From: Canna indica | Taxonomy: Eukaryota; Streptophyta; Magnoliopsida; Zingiberales; Cannaceae | Assembly (NCBI GenBank): GCA_034359265.1 | Contig: CP136891.1 | Location: 39,424,001 to 39,488,000, forward strand | Length of the DNA stretch: 64,000 bases | Direction of reading: 5' to 3' | In this document: positions 21,573 to 33,887 of the stretch, in pieces | Layout: every line of letters starts with the position of its first letter | How positions within the stretch are numbered: position 1 is the first letter of the stretch | Program-made: the position numbers and the translations under genes | Notes under the pieces: model-generated | Seen by the model: only the letters and a program-made list of their open reading frames with translations | Database searches by the model: none | Told to the model about the DNA's origin: nothing

Positions 21573-24410
21573 ATGTCGGCTGATCGAAGTTGGATGTACC
21601 GACGTCTTAATCATGGAGCTTTAACGAATGAGTTTCGATTAGGCGTAACGTACTTCCTAAATATATTTCGCCTATTCGAATTGGAATTTCGTTAGCATCG
21701 GTGATCAAATCGGATGTCCGTGCCGCATTTGTTCGAATGGACGATTTTTGGATCGGGAGACTGTCACTCTGCATCTATATAGCAAAGGATTTGCACCAAA
21801 ATATTTTCTATGGACTTGTCACGGGGAGTCACGCGAAGTCGGGACGTCGAGCAATCCTGTCGTTCAGACATATGGTGAATCTTCCTCTGCTGGTGCTTCT
21901 TCATCCAGTCAATGTAATCCCTATAGAACTATGATACTTGATAGTCTTGGGGGTCAATTCCACCAGAATGATAATGTTGATCGGCCAATTCTTCATACAT
22001 CAGTCCCACCAGATACTACAGCGGTTGATATCACACAAGTACAAACTACGGTAGAGATTGAATTACCGAATAAAGAAGCTGCAGAATTTTACAAGATGTT
22101 AAAAGTTGCCGATGAACCTTTGTATGAGAATTGTCCTAAAAACACTAGGTTTTCAGCAATGACACAGCTCTTAAACATCAAGGCCGATTGTAATATCAGC
22201 GGAGTTACGTATGATCGGATTGCTGGATTCATTAATGGAATGCTGCCTACTGATAACAAGTTTGAGTCAGCTTTTTATAAGACTAAAAAGCAAATGAGAA
22301 AATTGGGGCTTGGGTACGAAAAAATACACGCGTGCCAAAATAACTGCATTTTATATTATAAAGAAAATGTGCAGTTGGATAAATGCCCTGTATGTCAACA
22401 TCCTCGTTACAAGGAGAAGAAATCGGTCCGACAGAAAAATATCCCGTTTAAGATGCTTCGGTATTTTCCACTAACACCGAGACTTCAAAGATTATTCATG
22501 TCGGAAAAGACAGCCCCCTACATGAGTTGGCATGCAAGAAGTCGTGATGATACAGTAATGACTCATCCATCTGACAGTGAAGCATGGAAACATTTGGATA
22601 CATGTTATCCTTCATTTGCTAGGGATACTAGAAATATCAGATTGGGATTGTGCACAGATGGTTTTAATCTGTTTGGACATTCTGCAACTCCTTATTCAGT
22701 TTGGCCAGTGCTGCTGACAGTTTATAATTTGCCACCGTCAATGTGCATGAAAGATGAATTTATTTATCTTTCGATGATTATTCCGTGTCCTAAGGGTCCG
22801 CGAAAAGAAATTGACATATTTCTCAGACCTTTGATAGATGAATTGAAAACATTGTGGACTGAGGGAGCTGTCACTTATAATTGTCATCGGAAGCAAAACT
22901 TCAATTTAAAGGCCGCGGTCTTGTGGACAATCAATGATTTCCCGGCGTACTGCATGTTGTCTGGTTGGAGCACTCACGGCCGACTCTCTTGTTCGTATTG
23001 TATGGAACACTCTAAATCAATCAGTCTTCAGAACGGACGAAAAATCTCATTCTTTGATTGTCATCGTCGATTCCTACCGGTTAATCATCAGTATCGAAGG
23101 AATCGTAATAAATTTACTAAGGGCAGAGTCGAAAGAGATGGGCCACCACCGATGTTGTTCGGTGAACAAATGTTAGCACGTGTTTCAGCACTTCCAGATA
23201 TAGTATTTGGTCGCAATGAAAGAGTGTCAGGTTTTGGCCAAACACATAACTGGGTGAAAAAAAGTATCTTTTGGGAATTGCCCTATTGGAGTTCATTATT
23301 GATTCGACATAATTTAGATGTCATGCACATTGAAAAAAATGTGTTTGATAATATTTTCAACACTTTGATGGATATTTCCGGAAAAACTAAAGATAATGTC
23401 AAAGCCCGACATGATATGAAAATACTTTGTAAAAGACCAGAGTTGGAGTTACAAGAGGTCAACGGACGATATCTGAAACTGAAGGCCCCATATGTGTTAA
23501 ATAAACAACAGATCAAAGATGTTTGTCAATGGGTAAAAGAACTCAGATTACCCGATGGATATGCTTCAAACTTATCTCGATGTGTGAACATCGATGATTG
23601 CAAAATATCAGAGATGAAGAGCCATGATTGTCATGTGAAGAATTGGAGAGATTACGGAATCGTGATTTCCCTACTTGGATTCAGACTTACAGCAAAGATC
23701 ACATAGCTGAAATAGATGATAGAATATTTGAGTTTGTTAGTGGACCGTCGCGACTTGTGTCGTGCTATAGCGGATATTTTGTTAATGGGTATAAATTTCA
23801 CACGGTTGAATATTCATTTACAAAGAAGACGATGAATGCTGGGGTCTATGTGAAAGGGACAACCTATGTTTAATGTGATATGGATTTTTATGGACTGGTG
23901 GAAGAAGTGATAGAGTTGCACTACTTCGGCTTGAAATCAGTTATTCTATTTAGGTGTCATTGGTTCAATACAACAGAAAGGGGCATGAAAGTTCATCCAA
24001 AATACAAACTTGTTGAGGCTAATTACAAATCTAAATTGGTAGCAAATGAGTCTTTTATATTGGCATCACAAGCCGAACAAGTATATTACGCGAAGTATCC
24101 GACTCGAAATAAAGATAGAGCAGATTGGCGTGTAGTCTGTAAGACAAAAGGTAAAGGAAAAATTGATCCGATAGTAGGAGAAAATGAGCTGATACCTGAT
24201 ATGACACATGGTTTCTATCAAGAAGATGATCCTCCTGCTGTAGATCGTATTATTCCAATACTCGAGGATGCAGACACAACGTCAATTCAATTAGAAGTTG
24301 AATATGCTGATGATGACGATCATGAAATTGAGGAAGCTGGAGATGAAGAAGATGAAGAAGAGGAAGAAGAGGAAGAATTCGAAGACTATTATTCAGATGA
24401 TGAGGAATAA
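21573..24410 (+). pseudogene. TNP2-type transposase of CACTA-2 (broken)
   Basis: The start is taken at ATG 21573 (MSADRSWMYRRL...), as in CACTA-3 and CACTA-6. A 4-bp insertion near 21660 shifts the frame, so the long open frame only begins at 21748. It then runs 652 codons through the association domain end (HLYSKGFAP), the Transposase_21 core ('YMSWHARSRDDTVMTHPSDS', 'IRLGLCTDGFNLFG', 'SWxxHGRLSCSYCMEHSKS' type block, 'LDVMHIEKNVFDNIFNTLMD') and 'LNKQQIKDVCQWVKELRLPDG'. A deletion of about 645 bp at 23636, relative to CACTA-6, removes the DUF4218 region and shifts the frame. A TAA at 23871 (GAA in CACTA-6) then separates the DUF4216-containing tail (23880-24410), which ends in a Glu/Asp-rich stretch. 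The protein would be the catalytic transposase of a CACTA element. This copy cannot make it whole. Confidence 0.9.
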
Positions 24411-24486
24411 TTGTAAAGTATATATTTTATTAAATAATATCTCTACTATTTATACAATAATCTGATTATATGTCTGTTCGACAGAT

Positions 24487-26023
24487 ATGTTTGGTCGTGG
24501 TTATCGACGCAGGAGAGCTTCGGAGTCTCCGATCGGTGAGACTCCAGCACTTACTCATGCTGCTGATCCTCCTGTTGCTGATCCTCATGCCGATGATACT
24601 GCCGAGGCTAGTACATCCAGACGCAGGCGGCCACGCGGGCCGAACAGGTGGCAGCCTTCACCAGCCACAGAGTCACGTAGATTGATTAGTGTGATTGGGG
24701 AGCGGTAATATATCATGAATTATGAATCATTACAAATTCATTATATCATAATATAATATTAAAATTTATTTTTGTTGTGCAGGTTCGAGCAAGAAGAAGT
24801 GTCGAGGAGCATTTCTTCTACTATTCGATGATACATGCATGGGGCATGGCCTACGTGGTCTCACGTGCCTAGCGAGCACGTCGACATGTTATGGCGCGAG
24901 TTTGAGGCACGTATTATTATTTTTTTTACATGCATGATGATTAATATTGGTACTGATATTATTATTTTGCAGGCTCGCTATACATGGGCCGAGGACCAAA
25001 GGCCCTTCATTTACGCTGCCTGGGAGGCTATTTCCCGGGCAAGGTACAACGGGAAGCTGGGGCAGGCTCGGTCCCAGGCGATGGCCCGAGCTGGGACCAC
25101 TAACATCGCGGAGACTCAGGGATACGGCCCCGATTGGATTACTCTGGATATATGGGAGCAGCTCGTGGGAATATGGTCGACGAATCGATGGCAGGAGGTT
25201 TCTTGGAATGCGGCTAGAAATCGCATGTCGGGGGGAGCAGCGCGTCACACCGGCGGCTATGTTGCATTTGCAGTGCACGCAAATCGTATGGTAAGTATAT
25301 CTTTTAATTATATATTTTATTTGTTACTATGTGTACTAATTAATGTATTTGTTTTGTAAATATAGACGACGGTGTCGGATGACGGGACTGTCCAACGGCC
25401 CACCCCGATGGCGGTGTTTGAGCGGACTCACTGTCGAGCAAATGGGACGGGAGAGTACATCGACAACCGCGCTGCAAACATTATGGTAACTATATATTTG
25501 TTTTAATTATTCATTATATATTTATAATTTAAGTTTTATGATCAATATTAAACAAAAAATCAAACTCGAGTAGGAGACCTACAGCCAGACGGTGGTGCAG
25601 TGCGGGGGTACCCCCGAGGACATTGACACAGCAACGTGGGTCGAGGCCGCAGGTGGCTGGGACCATGGCCGCGTATATGGCTTCGCAGATAGTGGTCATG
25701 CGCGAGCCGTACTAGGGCCACTTGGGGCACCGACCCCTCCGGTCGCTGGTGAGCGGCCGTCCACCTCTAGATCCAGTTATGATCATAGTAGCAGAATAAG
25801 GACTCTAGAGGACACGGTCGCGCATCAGACTGAGATAATGGAGCGCCAGAGTCAGATGATGGCGGATATACAAGCTATGCTACGCAACATGTCAGGTCAT
25901 CCCGAAGCAAGCATCTCTTCGGCATCATCTAATCCATCGTCCTCGAGTCAGTCCACGCCGGTGTACACTCAAGCACTCCAGACCCCGCCATATGATCCAG
26001 GCCATTCTCCATCGTCATCGTAA
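24487..26023 (+). pseudogene. TnpA-like second gene of CACTA-2 (Transpos_24 domain), one nonsense mutation
   Basis: Five exons can be traced: 24487-24704, 24783-about 24908, 24973-25290, 25366-25485 and 25574-26023. Junctions are mostly GT-AG; the second donor looks like GAG|GCACGT, a possible GC donor. Exon 3 carries the plant Ptta/En/Spm (Transpos_24) core, with 'YGPDWITLDIWEQLVGIW' and 'RHTGGYVAFAVHANRM'. The last exon has a likely coiled coil ('IRTLEDTVAHQTEIMERQSQ') and a Ser/Pro-rich tail. Such proteins bind subterminal repeats. A TGA at 24829-24831 replaces the CGA seen in CACTA-3, so the product would stop in exon 2. Confidence 0.82.
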
Positions 26024-26299
26024 GATTTTTTTTATATTGACTTTGTTACTGAGATATTGGACTTGTTTAATTTATTTTGTTTGGATATTGATACTTCAAT
26101 TTTGCATTTGAATAGTTTTTATACTATCGTGGATAATTATCAATATAAATATAATTGTTTTGATGTATATCTTGGTGTATTTGTGATGTGTGAATGAATG
26201 TGTGTATGAGTGTATGGGTGTGTGAGTTATGTATCAGATAATGTATCAATGTATCAATGGAAATTTTAAATTTTAAATTTTTACGTTACCAGGTTCACA

Positions 26300-26640
26300 T
26301 CATCAGCAATGGCTTTCCCACGGCCGTCTGTGGGAAAGCCGTTGCTAAAAGTGTATCGAAAGCCGTTGCTGATGACCTACAGCAATGGCTTAGCGACGGG
26401 ATTTTACTAACGGCGTTGCTACGGACTCAGCGGCCGTTGCTATTAATGTTATCAGCAACGGCTCCGGGTCCGTGGCAAAACCGTTGCTGATAATATTGTT
26501 AGCAACGGCCCGAGCGGTCGTTGCGGATCCGTTGCTAAGTTATCAAAAACGCAATTTTTTGCCACGGCTCCATTGCAATGGCTCGGCCGTTGCTGATGCT
26601 CTTGAGCAATGGCTCAGCAACGGCATCAGCCATTGCTGAT
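26300..26640. repeat. Right subterminal repeats of CACTA-2
   Basis: CAACGGC/GCCGTTGC units in both orientations (for example 'aaagccgttgctgatgacc' and 'tcagcggccgttgctatta') fill the right 350 bp up to the TIR, mirroring the left array with different spacing. Confidence 0.85.
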
Positions 26641-26659
26641 GCCCATTTTTCTAGTAGTG

Positions 26660-26885
26660 ATCTAGTTAAACTAGTTTGGAAATCCTAAGCAGGGTGCTTA
26701 GGTAGTGGAGTAGGCATTGGGGCCAAACCACTATAAATCATTGTGTTAGCATTGTTATTCTCGTTTGTGTTAATTGCTTTATTATTAATCGCTTTTAAAG
26801 ATTTAGTCGTTTACTTGATAACTTTCCTAAGTTGCTCAAGAAACATTTAGAATCAAATTTAGGCTAATTGATTAGTTAACACACT
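26660..26885 (+). mobile_element. LTR fragment between CACTA-2 and CACTA-3
   Basis: This continues the LTR half left at 20317: 'atctagttaaactagtttgg', 'gtggagtaggcattgggg', up to 'gttaacacact'. In uninterrupted LTRs the next bases are 'attcacccccactctag', so CACTA-3 entered here. This 226-bp spacer separates two CACTA elements lying tail to tail. Confidence 0.85.
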
Positions 26886-27520
26886 CACTACTGGAATAAT
26901 GGGCATCATCAACGGCTGGCGCCGTTGTTGAAAACCATCAGCAACGGCGTGCAACAGCGCCAGCCGTTGCAACGGAACCGTGGCAGAAAATTGCATCGCT
27001 GATAACTTAGCAACTGATCAGCAACGGCCGCTCGGGCCATTGCTAAAAATATTATCAGCAACGATTTTGCCACGGACATGGAGCCATTGCTGATATCATT
27101 AATAGCAACGGCTAGTGAGTCCGTAGCAATGCTGTTAGTAAAAGACCGTTGCTAAACCGTTGCTGTAGGTCATCAACAACGACTTTCGATACACTTTTAG
27201 CAACGGCTTTCCCACGGATGGCCGTGGGAAAGCCGTTGCTGATGATGTAAATCTGAAAATGAAAAAAAATTAAAATTCTAAATTTCCATTGATACATTGA
27301 TACATTATTTGATACATAACTCACACACTCATACACCCATACACACATTCATTCACACATCACAAATACATTAAGATATACATCAAAACAATTATACTTA
27401 TATTTATAATTATCCACAATAGTATAAAAACTATTCAAATACAAAATTGAAGTATCAATATCCAAACAAAATAAATTAAACAAGTATAGTATCTAAGTAA
27501 CAAAGTCAATATAAAAAATC

Positions 27521-28437
27521 TCACGATGACGATGGAGGATGGTCTGGATTATATGGCGGGGTCTGGAGTGCTTGAGTGTACACCGGCATGGACTGACTCG
27601 AGGATGATGGATCAGATGATGCCGAAGAGATGCCTGCTCTGGGATGACTTGACATGTTGCGTAGCATAGCATGCATCTCCGCCATCATCTCAATCTGACG
27701 CGCGACTGTCTCCTCTAGTGTCCTTATCCTGCTACTATGATCATAATTAGATCTGGAGGTGGACGGCCGCTCACCAGCGACCGGAGGGGTCGGTGGCCCT
27801 AGCACGGCTCGCGCATGACCACTATCTGCAAAGCCATATACGCGACCATGGTCCCAGCCACCTGTGGCCTCGACCCACGCTGATGCGTCAAAGTCCTCGG
27901 GGGTGCCCCCACGCTGCACCACCGTCTGGTTGTAGGTCTCCTACTCGAGATTGATTTTTTGTTTAATATTTATCATAAAACTTAAATTATAAATATATAA
28001 TGAATAATTTAAACAAATATATAGTTACCAAAATGTATGCAGCGTGGTTGTCGATGTACTCGCGCCATGACATGTCAACATGCTCACTAGGCACGTGAGA
28101 CCACGTAGGCCATGCCTCGTGCATGTATCGTCGAATGGTAGAAGAAATGCTCCTCGACACTTCTTCTTGCTCGAACCTGCACAACAAAAATAAAATTTAA
28201 TATAATATTATGATATTAATGAATTTATAATGATTCATAATTCATGATATATTACCGCTCCCCAATCACGCTAATAAATCTACGTGACTCTGTGGCTGGT
28301 GGATGCTGCCACCTGTTCGGCCCGCGTGGTCGCCTGCGTCTGGATGTACTAGCCTCAACAGTATCATCGGTAAGTGCTGGAGTCTCACCGATCGGAGACT
28401 CCAAAGCTCTCCTGCGACGATAACCACGACCAGACAT
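27521..28437 (-). pseudogene. TnpA-like gene of CACTA-3, core exon deleted
   Basis: Exon 1 (28437 down, MSGRGYRRRR...) and exon 2 with 'HEAWPTWSHVPSEHVDMSWR' match CACTA-2. Exon 2 is then fused to 'EYIDNHAAYI', which corresponds to the end of CACTA-2 exon 4. A deletion between two GAG triplets removed the Transpos_24 core and two introns. The last exon (27922-27521) is intact, with the Ser/Pro-rich end. Exon 2 keeps the CGA codon that is TGA in CACTA-2. The protein would lack its DNA-binding domain. Confidence 0.82.
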
Positions 28438-28512
28438 ATTTGTCGAATAGACATATAATCAAATTATTGTATAAATAGTAGAGATATATTTAATAAAATA
28501 TATATTTTACAA

Positions 28513-31500
28513 TTATTCCTCATCATTTGAGTAATAGTCTTCGAATTCTTGCTCTTCTTCCTCTTCTTCATCTCCAGCTTCCTCAATTTCATGATCGTCA
28601 TCATCAGCATATTCAACTTCTAATTGAATTGACGTTGTGTCTGCATCCCCGAGTATTGGAATAATACGATCTACAGCAGGAGGATCATCTTCTTGATAGA
28701 AACCATTTGTCATATCAGGTATCAGCTCATTTTCTCCTGCTATCGGATCAATTTTTCCTCTACCTTTAGTCTTACAAACTACACGCCAATCTGCTCTATC
28801 TTTATTTTGAGCCGAATACTTCGCGTAATATACTTGTTCAGCTTGTGATGCCAATATAAAAGGCTCATTTGCTGCCAATTTAGATTTATAATTAACCTCA
28901 ACAAATTTGTATTTTGGATGAACTTTCATGCCCCTTTTTGTTGTATCGAACCAATGACATCTAAATAGGATAACTGATTTCACGCCGAAGTAGTGCAACT
29001 CTATCACTTCTTCCACTAGTTCATAAAAATCCATATCACATTCAACATAGATTGTTCCTTTCACGCAGACCCTGGCATTCATCGTCTTCTTTGTAAAAGC
29101 ATATTCCACCGTGTGAAATTTGTACCCATTAACAAAATATCCGCTATAGCACGACACTAGTCGCGATGGTCCACTAACAAACTCAAATATTCTTTCATCT
29201 ATTTCAGCTCTGTGATCTTTGCTGTAAGTCTGAATACAAGAGAGGGAAATCACGATTCCGTAATCTCTCCAATTCTTCATCGTTGTGAATAGTGTATTTT
29301 TGCACCATCTAAATGTCAAATATTTCAATGAATTGTTCAATCTCTGGACAATTGAGTAATACATACAAGTGTGCCAAATGATACTCTTCCTCGCTTAAGT
29401 GTCGAGATGGACGAGAACCAAAAGCATGACTAGAGTGACAAAATATATTTAAACGTCCATCTGAATGTCGAACACCCCCATCGTCGTTACATGGAAGACG
29501 ATCAAATCTTGTCTGTATTGTCGATTTAAAGTAAAATGAGCAGAATGTTGAAATTTCTTGGATGATATACGATTCAGATATTGATCATTCAACAACTGCG
29601 GTGTTCTTTACTTCTTTCTTCAGATGATTCATGTATCTTTCAAATAAGTACATCCACCGATATTGAACGGGGCCACCAACTCGTGCCTCGTATGCCAAGT
29701 GTATCGGTAGATGCTCCATCGAGTCAAAAAATGCAGGAGGGAAAAACTGCTCCAGCTTGCATATGATTTTAACAATATTATTTTCAAGTGTTGACATATC
29801 TTCGACTCGAAGGACATTTGCACAGATGTTTCTAAAAAACATACTTAATGCAGTCAATGGACCCCAAATATTATCAGGTAGAAGATCTCAAAATGCGTTT
29901 GGAAGCAATCTCTGCATGAATACATGATAATCATGGCTCTTCATCCCTGATATTTTGCAATCATCGACGTTCACACATCGAGATAAGTTAGAGGCATATC
30001 CATCGGGTAATCTGAGTTCTTTTACCCATTGAGAAACATCTTTAATCTGTTGTTTATTTAACACATACGGGGCCTTCGGTTTCATATATCGTCCGTTGAC
30101 CTCTTGTAACTCCAACTCTGGTCTTTTACAAAGTATTTTCATATCATGTCGGGCTTTGACATTATCTTTAGTTTTTCCGAAAATATCCATCAAAGTTTTG
30201 AAAATATTATCAAACCCATTTTTGTCAATGTGCATGACATCTAAATTATGTTGAATCAGTAATGAACTCCAATAGGGCAATTCCCAAAAGATACTTTTTT
30301 CACTCAGTTATGTGTTTGACCAAAGTCTGACACTCTTTCTTTGCGACCAAATACTATCTCTGGAAGTGTTGAAACTCGTGCTAACATTTGTTTACCAGAC
30401 AACATCGGTGGTGGCCCATCTCTTTCGACTCTGCCCTTAGTAAATTTATTACGATTCCTTCGATACTGATGGTTAGCCTGTAGGAATCGACGATGACAAT
30501 CAAAGAATGAGATTTTTTGTCCGTTCTGAAGACTGATTGATTTAGAGTGTTCCATACAATACAGACAAGAGAGTCGGCCGTGAGTGCTCCAACCAGACAA
30601 CATGCCGTACGCCCGGAAATAATTAATTGTCCACAAGACCGCGGCCTTTAAATTAAACTTTTGCTTCCGATGACAATCATAAGTGACAGCTCCCTCAGTC
30701 CACAATGTTTTCAATTCATCTATCAAGGGTTTGAGAAACACGTCAATTTCTTTTCGCGGACCCTTAGGACCTGGAATAATCATCGAAAGATTAATAAATT
30801 CATCTTTCATACACATTGACTATGGCAAATTATAAACTGTTAGCAGCACTGGCCAAACAGAATAAGGAGTTGCAGAATGTCCAAACGTCAATTTCCATGC
30901 TTCACTGTCGGTTGGATGAGTCATTACTGTATCATCACGACTTCTTGCATGCCAACTCATGTAGGGGGGCATCTTTTCCGACATGAATAATCTTTGAAGC
31001 CTCGATGTTAGTGGAAAATACCGAAGCACCTTAAACGAGATATTTTTTTGTCGAATCGATTTCTTCACCTTGTAACGAGGATATTGACATACAGGGCATT
31101 TATCCAACTGCACATTTTCTTTATTATATAAAATGTAATTATTTTGTCACGCATGTATTTTTTCGTACCCAAGCCCCAATTTTCTCATCAGCCTTTATAT
31201 TTATAAAAAGTTGGCTCAAACTTGTTATCAGTAGGCAACATTCCATTAATCAATCCTACAATCCGATCATACGCAACCCCGCTGATATTATAATCGACCA
31301 TGATGTTTAGGAGCTTTGACATTGCTGAAAACCTAATGTATTTAGGACAATTCTCATACAACGGTTCATCAACAGCTTTCAACATCTCGTAAATTCTGCA
31401 GCTTGTTTATTCGACAATTCAATCTCTACAGCAGTTTGTACTTTTGTGATATCAACCACTGTAGTATCTAGTGGGACTGATGTTTGAGTAACTGGCCGAT

Positions 31501-31902
31501 CAACATTATCATTCAGGTAGAATTGACCCCCAAGACTATCAAGTATCATAGTTCTATAGGGATTAGATTGACTGGATGAATAAGCGCCAGCAGAGGAAGA
31601 TTCACCATATGTCTGAACGATAGGATTGCTCGACGTCCCGACTTCAAGTGACTCCCCGTGACAAGTCCATAGAAAATATCTTGGTGCAAATCCTTTGCTA
31701 TATAGATGCAGAGTGACAGTCTCCCGATCCAAAAATCGTCCATTCAAACAAATGCGGCACGGACATTGGATTTTATCACCGATGCTAACGAATTTTCAAT
31801 TCGAATAGGTGAAATTTAGGAAGTACGTTACGCCTAATCGAAACTCATTCGTTAAAGCTCCATGATCAAGACGTTGGTACATCCAACTTCGATCAGCCGA
31901 CA
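28513..31902 (-). pseudogene. TNP2-type transposase of CACTA-3 (multiple frameshifts and stops)
   Basis: The start codon MSADRSWMYQ is at 31902-31900. All domains of the family are present in order on the minus strand: association domain (near 31740), Transposase_21 core (31113-30304 and 30280-29888, including 'LDVMHIDKNGFDNIFKTLMD'), DUF4218-type block ('MEHLPIHLAYEARVGGPVQY', near 29690), and DUF4216-type tail (29364-28513) with an acidic end. At least six separate frames are needed to read it. Unlike CACTA-2 it keeps most of the DUF4218 region, so it is an independent decay product. Confidence 0.88.
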
Positions 31903-31950
31903 TGATTCTATCAATCAATGACAATTTATTTGGTTAATGCCTTTAGGTGA

Positions 31951-32184
31951 GATTGTCCTACTCCATTCGGGATTTATGTTATTCATATTGCACTAAGTAC
32001 TTCTTTTAACCGCTAACTTCATTCTAAATTTTGGCAGAATCTCCCTACAGTTCTCCGAATACGCATATCATCTGGTCGCGTATCGAAGAACAAGAGAGAT
32101 GCTGCCGAAATTTAGAATAAGTTAACGGTTAAAAGAAAAACGTAAGTGCAGTACAAATAACTATATTCCCAAATTATCCAATCA
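31951..32184. repeat. Leader hairpin of CACTA-3
   Basis: Inverted repeat with inner arms 'cattctaaattttggcagaa' and 'gatgctgccgaaatttagaa'. Same position relative to TNP2 and same outer-arm text as the hairpin at 21290-21525. Confidence 0.85.
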
Positions 32185-32720
32185 GGGATAATTCAAGGAT
32201 TGTACGTCGTATAAAAAATCATCTACTTCTTTTACACGAATATACAGCCCCCTAACGGATCTAAGGTTTTGCTAAATCATATCCGACTTGTCGATGTGTA
32301 CGTGAAACATATCAACTCATCGGATGGATGATTATTTTCTAAATATTTTGAGTCAGTTCAAGTCCATATTAGACAACTCCGACACAACTCCAAATTAGAC
32401 GATTCCGGCGGGAGTCCGAAATGAACGATTCCGGCACGCGTCCGATGTGGACATTTCCGATGCGAGTCCACTGAGGACAACTTCGGACTAATTAATAATA
32501 TTTTAACTAATTTAAGTAATTAACCTACCATTATTAAATATTAATCTAACTAAATTAAACTAAAAATTAGTATAAACTCTAAAAATTAATCTAAATCCTG
32601 AAAATTAATCTAACGAATTAAACAATTAATCTAAAAATTAAACAATTAAATAATTAACAATTAAATAATTAAATAAAAAAATTTAAAAATATCATTTCCG
32701 ACGCCGGAGTCCAGTGTCCG

Positions 32721-33320
32721 CTAGTTCAAAAGATTGTCTCATGAATACTAATGATGAGGTACACTCTTCCTCTTCTAGTCATGATAACAAAAAGGGTAGT
32801 ACTAATTCATCTAGTTCTTATGACATGTTTTATGATGAATTAATGGATGAATATAAAATCATGTATGCCTTGATTGTTAAAAAGGATAAAGAAAAAAAAA
32901 AACTAAAAAAAAAAAAACTTGACTCTTAATTAGCTCTCATTTACATGATGCTAAATCAGAAAATGAGAAACTAAAAATTAGTGTCTCTAATCCATGCCAT
33001 GATGTATTAAGTATTGACTCTAAGGATTTGAAAAATAAAAATGACATGTTAAAGAATGAAAATAGCATGTTGAAAACTCGATTGCATGCTATTCAAAAAT
33101 CCATGAATAACTTGAGAAATGAGGTTATTTTTCTAAATAAGAAAGTTAATAATCTATCTAGTAATCATTCTCCAAGAATTCTAGAAATGTTTCATCTAAG
33201 AATGCTCATGCTCATCATGTTTCTCATGTCAAGCATTCCAACACTACACCTCATGTTCGTAAGAATGATGAAAAGAAAAGATTTAATGGACATTGTTTTT
33301 GTTGTGGCATTTTTGGAGTT
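32721..33320 (+). pseudogene. Copia Gag C-terminal fragment (first duplicated copy)
   Basis: The sequence matches the C-terminal half of the Gag copy at 34934-35460: 'MNTNDEVHSSSSSHDNKKGS', 'DELMDEYKIMYALIVKKDKE', a Lys/Glu-rich coiled-coil stretch, and a degenerate zinc-knuckle-like 'GHCFCCGIFG' near 33290. The frame is broken after 'KKKLDS' near 32929 and again near 33180. Its 5' part was removed together with the missing end of CACTA-3. Confidence 0.78.
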
Positions 33321-33887
33321 ATGACACTAGTTAAATTTGAGTTGGTTTTGCCCGCTCATGATATGACTTGAAAAATAATTTTTGATTTTTGATTTCCGAT
33401 CTCTTCGGAGACCTATGTAGCCTATAACGGGCTCATGCGACCTTGCAGTTCTAAATCGTAGGCTCATTGTGGCCTTTCGGTTTTCAGCCAATAGGAAGGG
33501 TTAGAGATCGTGTTTTCATTTATATTTCACTTGTGATCTCTTTAAATTCATTTTAGTATCACTTGATTTCATTTAAAACGAATTTCAAACTATTTAGCAA
33601 AGTGAACTTTGATAATGATACTTGATGCTTCTCTTTGCTTTTTGGTTTGGTTTGCTTCCTAAGTAGCTATATTTTCCCTAAAGTATTAGTGTAGCTTACT
33701 TGCAAGTTATGATTATTTTAGGAAGGAAAAGGATAAGTTTGGCAAATTATCATGAATAAAGTATAACTTCAATTCTTTCAAAATCTTAGTGTTATACCTC
33801 AATGTTTAACCTTAAATTATATCTCTATACTCATTATTAGAATTGCATGTTAAACCCTTGAATTCTCATGAGTAGGTAGAATTGCAA
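33321..33887 (+). mobile_element. Post-gag non-coding sequence (first duplicated copy)
   Basis: No coding content. 'tgtagcctataacgggctca' and 'cagccaataggaagggttag' match the non-coding stretches near 8712 and 35800. The segment ends in 'tcatgagtaggtagaattgc' fused to half an LTR. Confidence 0.7.

Larger units (their letters stand above)
20318..26659 (+). mobile_element. CACTA-2, 6342-bp element, TSD ATC
   Basis: It begins CACTACTAGAAATTGAG and ends with TTTTTCTAGTAGTG. ATC flanks it on both sides (20315-20317 and 26660-26662). The related LTRs near 19732 and 34137 show the uninterrupted target 'aattaatctagttaaacta', with one variation in the second. From left to right it has subterminal repeats, a GC-rich leader, the leader hairpin, TNP2, TnpA-like exons, and right subterminal repeats. 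Both transposase genes contain inactivating changes, so it is a full-length but apparently defective copy. Confidence 0.95.
26886..32720 (-). mobile_element. CACTA-3, inverted, 5' end truncated
   Basis: Its 3' terminus faces left: CACTACTGGAATAATGGGC at 26886, the complement of the CACTA-2 right end. It runs through right subterminal repeats, TnpA-like exons, TNP2 and leader hairpin on the minus strand. It stops at about 32720 ('gccggagtccagtgtccg'), before the left subterminal repeats and left TIR, and Copia gag sequence follows directly. The missing end means the second target duplication cannot be read. Confidence 0.9.

Noticed and set aside
20318..26659. CACTA-2 as a complete autonomous transposon
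   Set aside because: TNP2 has a 4-bp frameshift, a 645-bp deletion and a TAA, and TnpA has a TGA. It has the full layout but broken genes.
32714..33324. Independent gene encoding a Ser/Lys-rich protein
   Set aside because: It aligns with the Gag C-terminal half at 34934-35460 and is a duplicated fragment.
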